Shown in pieces: positions 7,469 through 14,555 of a DNA stretch of 33,224 nucleotides. The stretch is from NCBI GenBank assembly GCA_949292335.1, contig CASEYY010000033.1:1-33224 (forward strand), given 5' to 3'. The stretch's first letter is position 1; each line of letters begins with the position of its first letter. Position numbers and translations under genes: made by a program. The DNA is from an uncultured Pseudomonadota bacterium (GTDB lineage Bacteria; Pseudomonadota; Alphaproteobacteria; RF32; CAG-239). Under the pieces are notes generated by a model. It did no database searches and was not told the origin of the DNA. It worked only from the letters and a program-made list of their open reading frames with translations.

Positions 7469-7497
7469 AATATAGCCATATTTTGTTTGCAACGCAA
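7469..7497 (-). promoter_or_regulatory. Putative promoter of mtaB-ftsY
   Basis: On the minus strand TTGCGT (7497-7492), 17 bp, TATATT (7474-7469). The predicted transcript starts around 7462, upstream of the chosen ATG at 7439. Confidence 0.5.
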
Positions 7498-7581
7498 GAA
7501 CTAAAACCAAAATTATAAATTTATTAATCTTTTACAGCTATATTCTTAGATAATCGTTTTGATAAAATTAGGAGAGACTTT

Positions 7582-8391
7582 ATGAATTGTAAATTTGCTA
7601 CTTTGGTTGCGGCTGCTGCCTTGTTAGGATGTTCGAATGCTTGGGCTTATGGTGATATTACCGCTCCTTTATATTTACCTGATGATATGGAAACCCTTTC
7701 TACCACATCGGTCGCTTATGAAAGAACCAAATTTGACGATGACGGCGTGAGAGAAGATTTAATCGCCAGAGAAAATTTGATGATGGGAATCGGTGAAAAT
7801 ACCGCCTTATCTTTCACTTTGGGAAACCGCTTTAACACCAAGTGGTTGACCAACCAAGAGTATAACAACGAACATAACTTTGATTATGAAGTCGGCCTCA
7901 AAAGAAATATGCACCTTTATAACGACTTGATGATGCAGGTCGGTGCTTCTTATTACACTTTTAGCCCGAGAAGTTGGTATGGGCACAGCAGTGAGGCCAA
8001 AAACAGAATCCGTGCCGAATACGGCAATACTCGCTGGTATAAAGAGTTACGCGGCGAAATTAAGCTGGCAAAAGAGTTGGAGAGCGGTTTGACTCCTTAT
8101 GCCGGTTTTGCGGTGGACGGAAATATCGACAGCAGTGACAGAGATTTGTATTACACAGCAATGGCTGCCGTCCACAAAAATGAAAACAGTTTTGCTTTTG
8201 ACGCCGGCTTGCGTTATGAGTTCCAATTCGGTGATGATGTAAATGCTTGGTTTATGCAAGCTTCTGCCGATTATTTCATAACCGATAATGTAACCGTCGG
8301 TGCTTTTGCCGATTATCAGTTTGCCGATAATTCCGATACCGAAGTTGACTATGGATATACCGGTGAATTGAGATTTAAGGTGTTGTTCTAA
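7582..8391 (+). CDS. Probable outer-membrane beta-barrel protein
   Basis: The protein has 269 aa with a signal peptide at residues 1-22 (cleavage likely after SNAWA). An internal cysteine in LLGCSNAWA is not in a good lipobox context. The mature part consists of alternating polar/aromatic strands (ALSFTLGNRF, LMMQVGASYYTF, TPYAGFAVDG, FAFDAGLRYEF, VTVGAFADYQFAD) and ends in FKVLF, the terminal Phe recognised by the BAM complex. This is typical of small porin-like or autotransporter-barrel-like proteins, but I do not recognise the specific family. Ribosome site AGGAGAG precedes ATG 7582. It ends at an intrinsic terminator shared with the convergent ldh gene. Confidence 0.75.
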   Translation: MNCKFATLVAAAALLGCSNAWAYGDITAPLYLPDDMETLSTTSVAYERTKFDDDGVREDLIARENLMMGIGENTALSFTLGNRFNTKWLTNQEYNNEHNFDYEVGLKRNMHLYNDLMMQVGASYYTFSPRSWYGHSSEAKNRIRAEYGNTRWYKELRGEIKLAKELESGLTPYAGFAVDGNIDSSDRDLYYTAMAAVHKNENSFAFDAGLRYEFQFGDDVNAWFMQASADYFITDNVTVGAFADYQFADNSDTEVDYGYTGELRFKVLF

Positions 8392-8399
8392 AAAAGATC

Positions 8400-8427
8400 A
8401 AGCCCCGCAAACTGCGGGGCTTTATTC
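8400..8427. terminator. Intrinsic terminator between convergent barrel and ldh genes
   Basis: AAGCCCCGCA (8400-8409) and TGCGGGGCTT (8413-8422) form a perfect 10-bp GC-rich stem with a 3-nt loop, followed by TATTCTT. The stem has flanking A and T runs, so it can act in both directions. Confidence 0.85.
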
Positions 8428-8431
8428 TTGA

Positions 8432-9376
8432 TTATTTTCCTATCATTGCTAAAGCATCGTCAGAGAATTTCTTCATCTTTTCGACGCTTTCTTTTAATTG
8501 CCTGTTTTCACTGTCATCAAGTAGCGGATGTAAAACATCGTGAACACCTCTTTTGCCGATTACGGTCGGCATGGAAATACAAACATCTTTAACTCCGGCA
8601 ATCTCGGCATGATGTGATGAAACGGTCAAAATTGCATATTCATTGGTGGTAATGGCCTGGCATATCCGGCAAATAGCTCCGGCTATACCATAAAAAGTTG
8701 CACCTTTACCGTTAATGATTTTGTAGGCAGCATTGCGAACATCATCATCTATTCTGGCTTTCACCTCATCGGTCAGCGGCTTGCCCAAATCTTCCGCCAA
8801 TTTATCTAAAGGCAGAGTACCGCTGTCGCCGTTGGACCAACACAAAACTTCGCTGTCGCCGTGCTCACCCAAAACATTGGCGTGAATCGATTTTGGCGAA
8901 ACTCCTAAGTGATATCCTAAGTCGGTACGAAAACGAGCCGTATCCAAAACCGTACCGCTGCCGATTACTCTTTCTTTGGGGAAGCCGGATAATTTTAAAG
9001 CAACTTCAGTCATGATATCTACCGGATTGGTTGCTATCAACAATGTCGTTTCCGGAGCATTGGCAACAATTTGCGGAATAATGTCGGAAAATATCTTAAC
9101 ATTACGACCGAGTAAATCTATACGAGTTTCGCCCGGTTTCTGGTTGGCTCCGGCGGTTACGATAACCACCTCGCAGCCGGACAAATCTTTATAAGTTCCG
9201 GATTTTACTTTATTGGCAAACGCAAACGGAGCGGCGTGTGCTATGTCTGCCGCTTCGGCCCAGGCTTTATTTTCGTTCATATCAATCAGCGTAATTTTAC
9301 GAGCAACACCTCGCATTATGAGGGCAAATGCCGTGGCCGCTCCGACCGAACCGGCTCCGATTATTCCTACTTTCAT
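8432..9376 (-). CDS. ldh: L-lactate dehydrogenase (NAD-dependent), possibly FBP-regulated
   Basis: Cytosolic 2-hydroxyacid dehydrogenase of 314 aa that reduces pyruvate to L-lactate and regenerates NAD+. The Rossmann motif GAGSVGAATA (7-16) is followed by Asp32 for NAD. The specificity loop reads AGANQKPGETR: Gln79 at the position that is Gln in LDH and Arg in malate dehydrogenase, so I call LDH rather than MDH. Catalytic residues are Arg85, Asp145, Arg148 and His172 (GEHGDSE). Arg150 and His165 match the two residues that bind fructose 1,6-bisphosphate in bacterial allosteric LDHs (inference). Ribosome site AGGAGAAG. Fermentative lactate formation fits a low-oxygen habitat. Confidence 0.88.
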   Translation of the reverse strand: MKVGIIGAGSVGAATAFALIMRGVARKITLIDMNENKAWAEAADIAHAAPFAFANKVKSGTYKDLSGCEVVIVTAGANQKPGETRIDLLGRNVKIFSDIIPQIVANAPETTLLIATNPVDIMTEVALKLSGFPKERVIGSGTVLDTARFRTDLGYHLGVSPKSIHANVLGEHGDSEVLCWSNGDSGTLPLDKLAEDLGKPLTDEVKARIDDDVRNAAYKIINGKGATFYGIAGAICRICQAITTNEYAILTVSSHHAEIAGVKDVCISMPTVIGKRGVHDVLHPLLDDSENRQLKESVEKMKKFSDDALAMIGK

Positions 9377-9396
9377 TTATCTTCTCCTTTTTAATC

Positions 9397-9420
9397 TTAT
9401 CTATTCTATTGTATAGATAG
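9397..9420. promoter_or_regulatory. Inverted repeat upstream of ldh, possible operator
   Basis: TTATCTAT (9397-9404) and ATAGATAG (9413-9420) pair at 7 of 8 positions with an 8-bp centre, 20-45 bp upstream of the ldh ATG and in the expected promoter region. AT-rich sequence makes chance occurrence possible. Confidence 0.3.
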
Positions 9421-9430
9421 TGCAAAAAGC

Positions 9431-9466
9431 AAAAAAAACAACCCCCTGCCGTTTCACAGAGGGTTG
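9431..9466 (-). terminator. Intrinsic terminator of the acidic membrane-protein gene
   Basis: On the minus strand CAACCCTCT (9466-9458) pairs with AGGGGGTTG (9447-9439), with one mismatch, and is followed by a run of eight T (9438-9431). It separates the small-protein gene from ldh. Confidence 0.75.
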
Positions 9467-9480
9467 CGGCCATAATAAAA

Positions 9481-9738
9481 TTATTCTTCTACTACGGTTT
9501 CATCCTCATCAGATGTTGCTTCGGGATTTTCTTCGACAACATCAACGGCTTCCATAACTTCTTCGCCGGCCGGTTCTTCGTCAACCACAACGACCTCTCC
9601 CTCGGCAACAACATCACCCGAAGCATCGGTAACAACGGCTGCTTCTTCTACAACCGGTGCCGGTTCATTATTTTTGAGCAACATTGACAAGCCCAATAAA
9701 ACTACCAAGACCAAAACAACATATAATACTTTTTTCAT
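9481..9738 (-). CDS. Small membrane-anchored acidic protein, 85 aa
   Basis: Residues 3-21 (KVLYVVLVLVVLLGLSMLL) form one hydrophobic helix, either an uncleaved anchor or a signal peptide. The remaining 60 residues are Ala/Val/Glu/Asp-rich and strongly acidic with almost no basic residues and only Met as a sulfur residue. I do not recognise a family. The likely topology is N-in with the acidic tail in the periplasm. It has the strongest regulatory signals in this part of the window: a TTGACA-N17-TAATTT promoter, a GGAGGG ribosome site and its own terminator, so it is probably a monocistronic, well-expressed gene. Confidence 0.7.
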   Translation of the reverse strand: MKKVLYVVLVLVVLLGLSMLLKNNEPAPVVEEAAVVTDASGDVVAEGEVVVVDEEPAGEEVMEAVDVVEENPEATSDEDETVVEE

Positions 9739-9775
9739 TTAAGAGACCCTCCTTAAGATGTAATTGTCGGGTTTT

Positions 9776-9804
9776 AAATTAAGCATTGCGTGCCGTTTTG
9801 TCAA
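9776..9804 (-). promoter_or_regulatory. Strong promoter of the acidic membrane-protein gene
   Basis: Minus-strand TTGACA (9804-9799), 17-bp spacer, TAATTT (9781-9776), a consensus -35 box, about 38 bp before the ATG. The remainder of the 9805-9943 gap shows nothing else. Confidence 0.6.
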
Positions 9805-9943
9805 CAGCATTTACCGTTTATTATATTATTTTGTGGGTTTGCGAATCTGCGTGCATAACATTAGATGTTTTTATTTTATTCTTGTTTTTCAACACAATAG
9901 CAACAAAAAACCGTAAATATTGTGTGTTTTATGCAAATAATGC

Positions 9944-9972
9944 TTGTCAAATTGAATAAAATAGTGCTAACT
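9944..9972 (+). promoter_or_regulatory. Putative promoter of acpP
   Basis: TTGTCA (9944-9949), 17 bp, CTAACT (9967-9972), giving a leader of about 55 nt before the acpP ATG. Confidence 0.5.
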
Positions 9973-10033
9973 ATCTCCGAACGGCCTTGTGAGAGGTTTT
10001 GTTAATTGTTTTAATTTTTTTGAGGTTTACATT

Positions 10034-10267
10034 ATGACTGATACAGCAAATCGCGTTAAGAAAATCGTTGCAGAGCATCTTGGCGTTGAAGAATCTAAAG
10101 TTACTGAAAATGCCAGCTTTATTGACGATTTGGGCGCAGATAGTTTGGATACAGTAGAATTGGTTATGGCTTTTGAAGAAGAATTCGGTTGCGAAATCCC
10201 TGATGAAGCCGCTGAAAAAATTCTTACCGTTAAAGACGCTATTGACTATCTTTCAAAAAATGCTTAA
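10034..10267 (+). CDS. acpP: Acyl carrier protein
   Basis: This 77-aa acidic protein carries growing fatty acyl chains on a 4'-phosphopantetheine arm. The attachment serine is Ser37 in [19 protein letters not shown], the canonical motif; the four-helix pattern and length are standard. I use ATG 10034, preceded by TGAGGT, rather than an in-frame GTG at 9989, because the extra residues would not match the family. It is a monocistronic unit with its own promoter and a strong terminator. In many proteobacteria fabF follows acpP directly; here the next gene is mltG. Confidence 0.97.
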   Translation: MTDTANRVKKIVAEHLGVEESKVTENASFIDDLGADSLDTVELVMAFEEEFGCEIPDEAAEKILTVKDAIDYLSKNA

Positions 10268-10290
10268 GTCTCAATGGCTTTAGGAAAGTT

Positions 10291-10334
10291 AATGAAACTC
10301 GCCTGATCTTATCGGCGAGTTTCATTTGTTTTTA
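10291..10334 (+). terminator. Intrinsic terminator after acpP
   Basis: AATGAAACTCGCC (10291-10303) and GGCGAGTTTCATT (10314-10326) form a perfect 13-bp stem with a 10-nt loop, followed by TGTTTTTAT. Confidence 0.88.
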
Positions 10335-10367
10335 TATCAATTATTTTCGAATCGTTATGACACTGAA

Positions 10368-11318
10368 ATGAAAAAATTTATTGTTGTTGTCTTATTTATC
10401 ATCGTCGCCGTATCCCTTGCCATCAGTTCTTGGTTCTATTCGCCAATCGCTCTGTCTGGTGAGATTTATCTGGTGGTGGAAAAAGGCGATTCAACCGCTG
10501 CCGTGGCAAATAAATTACAGGATAATAATGTTATAAATAAGCCTTGGCTCTTTAAAATGGCCGCTCGAATCGCCGGACTTGATAAAAAACTTAAAACCGG
10601 AGAGTATTTCTTTAGCGGTGATGTTTCAATGCAACAAATCTTGGATAAATTGACTAACGGTGATGTAATTTACCGCAAAATCACCTTACCCGAAGGCCTG
10701 ACCTCAGCTCAAATGATTACAATAATAAACGAAGAACCTCTTTTGAGCGGAGAAATTACCGAAGAAATCAAGGAGGGCGAATTACTGCCCGAAACCTATC
10801 TGTTTGTCCGCGGGGAACCTAAAAACAACATCGTAATAAGAGCAAAATCAGCCATGAAAGAATTTGCCGCCAAAGAATGGCAAATAAAAGATGATGTAGT
10901 ACCGGTAAAAAATATCAACCAACTCATTATACTTGCTTCAATTATCGAAAAAGAAACTGCTCTTGATAATGAACGAGGATTGGTGGCTTCGGTATTTGTT
11001 AACCGCTTGCTTAAAGGAATGAAGTTACAGACCGACCCAACGGTAATTTATGCTTTAACCGAAGGTAAAACCGATTTGGGCAGAAGTTTATCGCGGAAAG
11101 ATCTTAAAATCGACAGTCCTTATAACACTTATAAATATTACGGCTTACCCCCGACGCCGATTTGCAATCCGGGAAAGGCATCTATCGCCGCGGCGGCGAA
11201 TCCCGAATACTCCAATTATCTCTACTTTGTTGCTGATGGTAACGGCGGACATAATTTTGCGACCTCACTTAAAGAACACAACTCAAATGTGGCCGAATGG
11301 AAAAGATCTAAAAAATAA
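10368..11318 (+). CDS. mltG: Endolytic peptidoglycan transglycosylase MltG (YceG-like)
   Basis: MltG is an inner-membrane lytic transglycosylase that cleaves nascent glycan strands and sets their length. Residues 1-22 form the membrane anchor, followed by a LysM-like segment (about 32-95) and the YceG catalytic domain. Glu194 in ASIIEKETA is the catalytic acid, and the following motifs (FVNRL, MKLQTDPTVIYAL, YNTY, GLPPTPICNPG, FVADGNGGH) are all intact. I start at ATG 10368: earlier in-frame starts would lie in the acpP terminator. The product is then 316 aa. It probably heads a small unit with the 55-aa ORF and the ACP-like gene that follow, ending at the terminator near 11800. Confidence 0.93.
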   Translation: MKKFIVVVLFIIVAVSLAISSWFYSPIALSGEIYLVVEKGDSTAAVANKLQDNNVINKPWLFKMAARIAGLDKKLKTGEYFFSGDVSMQQILDKLTNGDVIYRKITLPEGLTSAQMITIINEEPLLSGEITEEIKEGELLPETYLFVRGEPKNNIVIRAKSAMKEFAAKEWQIKDDVVPVKNINQLIILASIIEKETALDNERGLVASVFVNRLLKGMKLQTDPTVIYALTEGKTDLGRSLSRKDLKIDSPYNTYKYYGLPPTPICNPGKASIAAAANPEYSNYLYFVADGNGGHNFATSLKEHNSNVAEWKRSKK

Positions 11319-11384
11319 TGCTTGCTTATTTGTAATACAGCCAATACAATCCATGGTAATTAATAATTATTAAATCATAAGCCT

Positions 11385-11552
11385 ATGGATAATTTAAAGA
11401 AAATGATGCGTTTTATCAGCAGATGTTTTACCGCCCCTCCTTTTTACAGGTATTACGAAGGAAAAGGGAAAAAACTTCCTGACGCTGACAAAAAGATGAA
11501 AAAAATGTCGAACTACAAAAAAAATTACATTCGCCATGAAAGGAACAAATGA
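11385..11552 (+). CDS. Small basic hypothetical protein, 55 aa
   Basis: ATG 11385 opens a 55-codon frame ending TGA at 11552, overlapping the following ACP-like gene by 17 bp. The product is rich in Lys, Arg, Tyr and Met (RFISRCFTAPPFYRYYEG, then a lysine-rich helix). No family is recognised, and there is no clear ribosome site. The tight overlap and the lack of another gene in this stretch are the main support. It could be a nucleic-acid or membrane-surface binding peptide, or non-coding. Confidence 0.4.
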   Translation: MDNLKKMMRFISRCFTAPPFYRYYEGKGKKLPDADKKMKKMSNYKKNYIRHERNK

Positions 11553-11760
11553 ACGCAAGAAGGAACTGTTTACTCTCATGTCATCTATAACCGGATGTGA
11601 AGTAACTGAACGAACTTTGGTTGCCGATTTGCCAATAGATTGCGAGGGTGATGATTTTGCGGTTTTATTCGGTAATTTGGCCGAAATTAATATTTTCTCA
11701 TGCCAGTCGGCGTTACAATCGTCGCAAACAGTCGGAGAATTTATTGAAAAAATTATTTAG
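11536..11760 (+). CDS. ACP-like protein with Ser-to-Cys change at the prosthetic-group site
   Basis: 74 aa, about the length of an acyl carrier protein. The pattern ERTLVADLPIDCEGDDFAVLF aligns with the ACP pattern [19 protein letters not shown], and TVGEFIEKI aligns with the last ACP helix (TVKDAIDYL). The phosphopantetheine serine is replaced by Cys and the next residues LD by EG, so normal 4'-phosphopantetheinylation is not expected. It may be a structural or regulatory ACP paralogue. The call rests on alignment by eye and no homology search. It starts inside the 55-aa ORF and ends at a strong terminator. Confidence 0.55.
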   Translation: MKGTNERKKELFTLMSSITGCEVTERTLVADLPIDCEGDDFAVLFGNLAEINIFSCQSALQSSQTVGEFIEKII

Positions 11761-11761
11761 T

Positions 11762-11803
11762 AAAAAAGGCTTATCTTGTTTACAAGGATAAGCCTTTTTT
11801 ATT
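11762..11803. terminator. Bidirectional intrinsic terminator
   Basis: AAAAAAGGCTTATCTTG (11762-11778) faces CAAGGATAAGCCTTTTTT (11783-11800) with a single bulged base and a TTTA loop. A-run and T-run flanks serve both the ACP-like gene (+) and the YbjN gene (-). Confidence 0.85.
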
Positions 11804-12301
11804 TTAGGCCTGACCGGCCGTTTCCATTATGATGGGATATAGAGCATCTTTGGGCTCCATGCCCTTGGTCATTACCACCTTAAATACCAGATATATCCGT
11901 TCGCACTCATTCACGGCTATGTCTATCATTTGCGATATTTTATGTTCGAAATATTCTTCCTCATAATTTAGGAACACCGAATGCTTAAATACCGGCATAT
12001 TTTGTTCGCTCCAATAGGAAAAATGTCCGACCCAAAGATTTTCGTTTACCAAAGCCAAAAGCTCAAAAATTTTGCTGCGATCTTCCAGCTTGTTTTCAAT
12101 TTCCATCAAACATGACATATGAAGACATTTCATCGAGCTTTCCCAAGCAAAAAACAGCAACATATTGCTCCATTTGCCTTGGACTTCTACAACAACCTCG
12201 TTAACATTCCTGCGTTCAAGCTCATATGAACGAGACGAAAAAATACTCTCAACCATATCTATCGGATTGGTTGTCGGGGCTAAATTCTGAGCCAGTTGCA
12301 T
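11804..12301 (-). CDS. YbjN domain-containing protein
   Basis: 165 aa, matching the alphaproteobacterial YbjN family: an N-terminal PIDMVESIF segment, a central core LLFFAWESSMKCLHMSCLME, the signature NLWVGHFSYWSEQNMPVFKHSVFLN, and a C-terminal helical MIDIAVNECERIYLVFKVVM. YbjN proteins have a fold related to type III secretion chaperones; in enterobacteria YbjN affects stress responses, but its molecular role is unknown. It is cytosolic with no signal peptide. A strong ribosome site (GGAGGA, 9 nt upstream) supports the ATG at 12301. Monocistronic, divergent from lgt, and convergent with the ACP-like gene. Confidence 0.85.
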   Translation of the reverse strand: MQLAQNLAPTTNPIDMVESIFSSRSYELERRNVNEVVVEVQGKWSNMLLFFAWESSMKCLHMSCLMEIENKLEDRSKIFELLALVNENLWVGHFSYWSEQNMPVFKHSVFLNYEEEYFEHKISQMIDIAVNECERIYLVFKVVMTKGMEPKDALYPIIMETAGQA

Positions 12302-12506
12302 TCTGTTTTTTCCTCCATATTCGGTGTGGGTGTCATCACTGTCTTAAAGCTTGCATTGGCTTAAAAACAAATGCAACCGCCGAGTCGCTTTTGTCCACCA
12401 ATTTTAATCCTGTGGATAATTCATTTGGAAAAATTCACTTAAAAATCAATGCGGTGAGTCAAAAAAATTTTTTTTATTTTTTTTGGTGTGGATATATAAT
12501 CGGAAA

Positions 12507-12521
12507 TTAATTATTCTTTAA
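12507..12521. promoter_or_regulatory. TTAA-N7-TTAA element upstream of lgt (CtrA-box-like)
   Basis: TTAA (12507-12510), TTATTCT, TTAA (12518-12521) matches the CtrA binding consensus of alphaproteobacteria, 34 bp before the lgt ATG and just past a -10-like TATAAT at 12495-12500. In sequence this AT-rich it could easily occur by chance. Confidence 0.2.
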
Positions 12522-12554
12522 TCAATTAAAAACTTTTTTTCTAGGATTTGTTTA

Positions 12555-13346
12555 ATGACTGGTTTGCCTTATCCCGAAATCTCGCCGATTGCCCTCAGTT
12601 TGGGCATAATTGATATCAGATGGTATTCTTTGGCCTATTTGGCCGGAATTGTTGCCGCGTGGTTTTTGGTACTTAAAAATAACAAAAAATATAATTTGGG
12701 ATACTCCTCTCAACAAATCGAAGATTTGGCCTTTTACATTACATTGGGCATAATTTTGGGCGGAAGAATCGGTTATGCCGTCTTCTACGGCGGTGCCGAA
12801 ATGTGGCTTAAACCATGGCATTTGCTTGAACTGTGGAAAGGCGGAATGTCTTTTCACGGCGGAATAGTCGGCGTAATTGTTGCCGCATACCTGTTTGCCA
12901 GAAAATATAAATTTCAATTCTTGGCAATTACCGACTTGGTTGCTCTCTATGCTCCCATCGGAATTTTCTTGGGCAGAATCGCCAACTTTATAAACGATGA
13001 ATTATGGGGCCGAGTTACCGATGTGCCTTGGGCCGTAAGATTCCCTAACGGCGGATATCTCCCAAGGCACCCATCGCAATTATATGAAGCTTTGTTCGAG
13101 GGCGTTTTGCTCTTTGTAATACTTAACTGCTTATGGAAATTTGATAAAGTAAGAAAAAATTCCGGAATCGTCTCTGCTTTATTTGTTATATTATACGGAA
13201 CATTCAGAATTTCAATGGAGCAATTCCGCCAACCTGATGTTCAGCTCGGTTTCTTAATCGGCGGACTTACAATGGGGCAAATCTTGTCCTTGCCCTTTAT
13301 TATTGCCGGAGCTATCGTCTTGAATCATAAACTCCGTAAAAATTAA
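12555..13346 (+). CDS. lgt: Prolipoprotein diacylglyceryl transferase
   Basis: Lgt transfers diacylglycerol from phosphatidylglycerol to the lipobox cysteine of prolipoproteins in the inner membrane. The 263-aa protein has about seven membrane helices. The conserved SFHGG with His101, the Lgt signature GRIANFINDELWGR at 140-153 (Arg141, Asn144, Glu149), and HPSQLYEALFEG are present. It is the enzyme needed by the lipoproteins in this window (the META-domain protein and the NlpD-like protein). Ribosome site AGGAT. It overlaps the convergent GGDEF-like gene by 4 bp at the 3' ends. Confidence 0.96.
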   Translation: MTGLPYPEISPIALSLGIIDIRWYSLAYLAGIVAAWFLVLKNNKKYNLGYSSQQIEDLAFYITLGIILGGRIGYAVFYGGAEMWLKPWHLLELWKGGMSFHGGIVGVIVAAYLFARKYKFQFLAITDLVALYAPIGIFLGRIANFINDELWGRVTDVPWAVRFPNGGYLPRHPSQLYEALFEGVLLFVILNCLWKFDKVRKNSGIVSALFVILYGTFRISMEQFRQPDVQLGFLIGGLTMGQILSLPFIIAGAIVLNHKLRKN

Positions 13347-14500
13347 CCTTGCGAAGTTACATTGTGACTAAACTTAAGAGTCTTTCTCATCGCGGCATCG
13401 GCTCTGGACAGTACTTCCGTTGCATTGAGGTCACTGCGTCTCTTTTCGGCAACACTGCACGATACCGTCAATTTTAATGGCTTTTGAGCGGACGAATATG
13501 CAAAACTTAAACCGGCTATCAATCTTCGGATTTCATCTAGACGAGCAAAACTTTCCTTCTTATCCAACTTTTTATAAAAGATAACAAATTCATCATCGTC
13601 ATAACGATAAACCGTGTCACCGGGATTGTTTTGAGAAATAATTCGGGAAATCATCTTGACCGTGGAATTTACCGCTTTGGTGCCGATGTTCTTTAGCAAT
13701 TTATCATAACCGTCAATACTTATTATCCCCAAACAATATTTTTGCGGAAAATGTGCAGACTGGTGCTGGTATGACTTGCGGCTGTACAGCTCCGTAATTC
13801 CGTCATAATAATAATGATATACCAGATTATATATGATATCTATACCGATAATAAACTGTGAAAGGGCATAAAACATACTCAACCCTTGGTGATTATTACT
13901 GTAATAAACTCCGAAAAATACACATAAGGAAGCAAAAAATATATTGTAATCGGTCAACTTTCCATCACGAATCGCGTGGTATAAAGACATAAAACATAGT
14001 ATCGACACCAAGACCGCAGGACAAATATTAATACCCCAACAATAAAATGAAATTGCCCAACCATGGCGGCTTAATTGCTCGGCAATGATGTATTCAAATA
14101 TAATCAGCACCAGCAGTAGTAACGATGTCTTGCCCAAAAATTTACGACTGTGAATATGGTAAAAAATCAACATATTCAAAAACAGAAAAAATACCAGATT
14201 GGCAAACCAGGCCGTATTTGTATAATCGCTGCCGAATAAAACTTTGAGGCGATTTAAAAGGATATAGCTCAAAACTATAACCATATTGAAAAACAGCAAT
14301 CTGCCCTGATTAAAGTAGAGTAATATCACAAAATTAACGACGGCCAAACCAAAGAAAAAACCATGACAGACCTGACTGTCTGCATAATCAAATTCTTCTT
14401 GCAACAAAAAATCAAACAATCCATAGGCAAAAATCGCCGCCGGAATCAGCATATTGCCAATCAGCGGAAGGTATTTTTCTAATGTTTGGTGCAGCCGCAA
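13343..14500 (-). CDS. Membrane protein with degenerate GGDEF domain
   Basis: 385 aa. The N-terminal 220 residues contain about seven hydrophobic helices. The C-terminal domain begins YDGITELYSRKSY, the usual D-x-LT-x-L-x-NR opening of GGDEF domains, and continues to YRYDDDEFVIFY. The catalytic RYGGDEF signature is thus RYDDDEF: both glycines that contact GTP are replaced by Asp, so diguanylate cyclase activity is doubtful. It may be a membrane sensor that binds a nucleotide or partner. The start is TTG 14500, with AAGG nine bases upstream; an ATG at 14452 would remove 16 residues without losing a helix. The 3' end overlaps lgt by 4 bp. Confidence 0.8.
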   Translation of the reverse strand: MRLHQTLEKYLPLIGNMLIPAAIFAYGLFDFLLQEEFDYADSQVCHGFFFGLAVVNFVILLYFNQGRLLFFNMVIVLSYILLNRLKVLFGSDYTNTAWFANLVFFLFLNMLIFYHIHSRKFLGKTSLLLLVLIIFEYIIAEQLSRHGWAISFYCWGINICPAVLVSILCFMSLYHAIRDGKLTDYNIFFASLCVFFGVYYSNNHQGLSMFYALSQFIIGIDIIYNLVYHYYYDGITELYSRKSYQHQSAHFPQKYCLGIISIDGYDKLLKNIGTKAVNSTVKMISRIISQNNPGDTVYRYDDDEFVIFYKKLDKKESFARLDEIRRLIAGLSFAYSSAQKPLKLTVSCSVAEKRRSDLNATEVLSRADAAMRKTLKFSHNVTSQG

Positions 14501-14555
14501 TGTTTAAAGCCTTGTGTTAAATAAAACAATCTAGGCTAAATCTAGCATGTAAAAG

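Noticed and set aside
8432..9376. Annotation as malate dehydrogenase
   Set aside because: The substrate-specificity position is Gln (GANQKPGETR) where MDH has Arg, so LDH is the better call.
9989..10033. N-terminally extended acyl carrier protein from a GTG start
   Set aside because: The extension is hydrophobic and unlike any ACP; the ATG at 10034 gives the standard 77-aa protein.
12507..12521. Firm CtrA regulation of lgt
   Set aside because: The TTAA-N7-TTAA match is exact, but such a motif is expected by chance in DNA this AT-rich; kept only as a low-confidence site.
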